In this document: positions 63,041-64,000 of the stretch, piece by piece
Numbering within the stretch: the first letter of the stretch is position 1
Layout of the letters: each line of letters opens with the position of its first letter
Origin: Odontocerum albicorne
Lineage: Eukaryota > Arthropoda > Insecta > Trichoptera > Odontoceridae
Assembly: GCA_949825065.1 (NCBI GenBank)
Contig: OX463849.1
Location: 4,712,001-4,776,000, forward strand
Reading direction: 5' to 3'
Length of the DNA stretch: 64,000 nt
The notes under the pieces: model-generated
What the model was told of the DNA's origin: nothing
Database searches by the model: none
The model's input: the letters and a program-made list of their open reading frames with translations, nothing else
Translations under genes and position numbers: made by a program

Positions 63041-64000
63041 TACTATATGTTTTCCTTTACAAACCAGGTTCTCGGAAAGTAGTGTTTATATATTTATTAA
63101 AACGAATTTATCGTGTCTTATAATGTGGGTCTGTTTCTGCCCCCACTGTATTGCCTGCTCCGCGTCGTGCACCAACTCCTTTGTGTTACAAGATGCCTAT
63201 TTTTCAAAGCACACTCCGTCCAATGAGACCACCGGTTTATTGGCGATCGATTTGCTGTCAATTTAGTGTCTTCTCTCTTGAATGTATTTTTTTTGTCATT
63301 TATTTATTTTTTGTGTTTTTTTTTATCTTCTTGTTCTACGTGTTCAAGGGTGTGGGCTGAAAAACATCTGGTGTCCCCGTGGCTGGGCTTGCCCTATATT
63401 GGTGGGGTGTACGTTGGCCGAGGGGATATTATTAGATGAGCCTAGACCTTATGACACCTTACTCCTTCATCGGTTGTGTAAAAACTGACTTTGGGAAATT
63501 AATTTTGGATTGTTTGGTGGTGGTGTTAGAAAAATTTTTGTATAGAGAGGAGGGATAGAGTTTGGTACATACATTAAGGTTATAGATACATATGGGTTAC
63601 ATAATAATATACTTATATTTTTTTATGTCACGAGCGTTGATAAATATGAATACAGAGAAAGAAAGGATAGTGATGTATACATAGACATAGATATTTGAAT
63701 AATTATAAATATATTACGAAGATGGGAGCGGGGGAGAACGCTGTGACTTTAGAATAAATATTTGTACATATATAAATAAGGAGGTAAGATAGATGCCTTA
63801 TGAAGCGCGGGTATGTGCACTGGACACTATTCGGCGCCTACCGTTCCGAATAGGGGGTCGGGGGGTCGTTCGAAGCATTTGTTTGGGCCTGGGGTGAATG
63901 AGATTAGCGTTCACGTCGTAGTCCGTGAGTGAGCTGATTAGGGGGTTCGGGTGAGTCGAGAGAGAGCTGTAGAACCTCTCGGCCAGAGAGATCGCGTATT
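63041..64000. other. Right edge, GC-richer sequence of unknown nature
   Basis: From about 63130 the sequence is richer in G and C (GGTGTCCCCGTGGCTGGGCT; GGGGGTCGGGGGGTCGTTCG near 63855). A plus frame contains MPAPRRAPTPLCYKMPIFQS. The texture resembles the LTR or edge of a retroelement that continues beyond the window, but no LTR end or primer site could be fixed. Confidence 0.3.

Overview
This window is AT-rich eukaryotic DNA, most likely from an insect or another arthropod. The evidence is the make-up of the mobile elements (mariner, RTE/Jockey-type LINEs, Ty3/gypsy, Helitron, piggyBac-like and hAT-like MITEs, tRNA-headed SINEs) and one spliced exon with animal-type splice sites. There are no operons, ribosome binding sites or bacterial genes. 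Almost everything recognisable is transposable-element sequence or tandem repeat. The only convincing host coding sequence is one exon at 48386-48581 (+). It looks like part of the extracellular ligand-binding domain of a receptor-type (natriuretic-peptide-receptor-like) guanylate cyclase, so much of the surrounding DNA may be intron of that gene.

Layout. 1-6.7 kb: a TA-flanked DNA transposon remnant (61-736), two minisatellites (95 bp and 24 bp units), LINE 3' ends, and SINE copies. 6.75-18.55 kb: a complete 11.8 kb Ty3/gypsy retrotransposon on the minus strand. It has two 862 bp LTRs that look identical, 4 bp target duplications, a primer-binding site, gag, a canonical -1 slippery heptamer, and pol with one in-frame stop between RNase H and integrase. 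An unusually long post-pol region consists largely of tandem repeats. 18.5-29.1 kb: two internally deleted mariner copies, LINE fragments, and a head-to-tail trimer of a short Helitron. 29.8-31.4 kb: a ten-unit 162 bp satellite with a two-unit higher-order repeat. 32-38 kb: a mariner fold-back element, two copies of a mariner-derived MITE with the same internal deletion, LINE pieces, and a solo LTR with a perfect 5 bp target duplication. 38-48 kb: LINE ends, a 41 bp minisatellite, a second Helitron array, an hAT-like MITE and a pogo-like MITE. 48-54 kb: the receptor exon, a third mariner-like copy, LINE and Penelope-like fragments, a second solo LTR, and a single Helitron. 54-64 kb: two piggyBac-like MITEs with TTAA sites, a three-deep nest (repeat, SINE, LTR), an intact mariner at 58685-59971 with a full-length transposase, a broken palindrome carrying a minisatellite, a LINE with a 14 bp target duplication that was itself hit by an LTR element, and a near-perfect palindromic MITE.

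The elements do not form a pathway. Their interest is as a record of transposition. Rolling-circle concatemers, autonomous and internally deleted mariners, solo LTRs and nested insertions can be ordered in time from target-site duplications seen directly in the sequence. Two elements look young: the gypsy (LTRs identical by eye) and the mariner at 58.7 kb (intact open reading frame, identical 31 bp ends). Identity statements are by eye; no alignment or database search was run.
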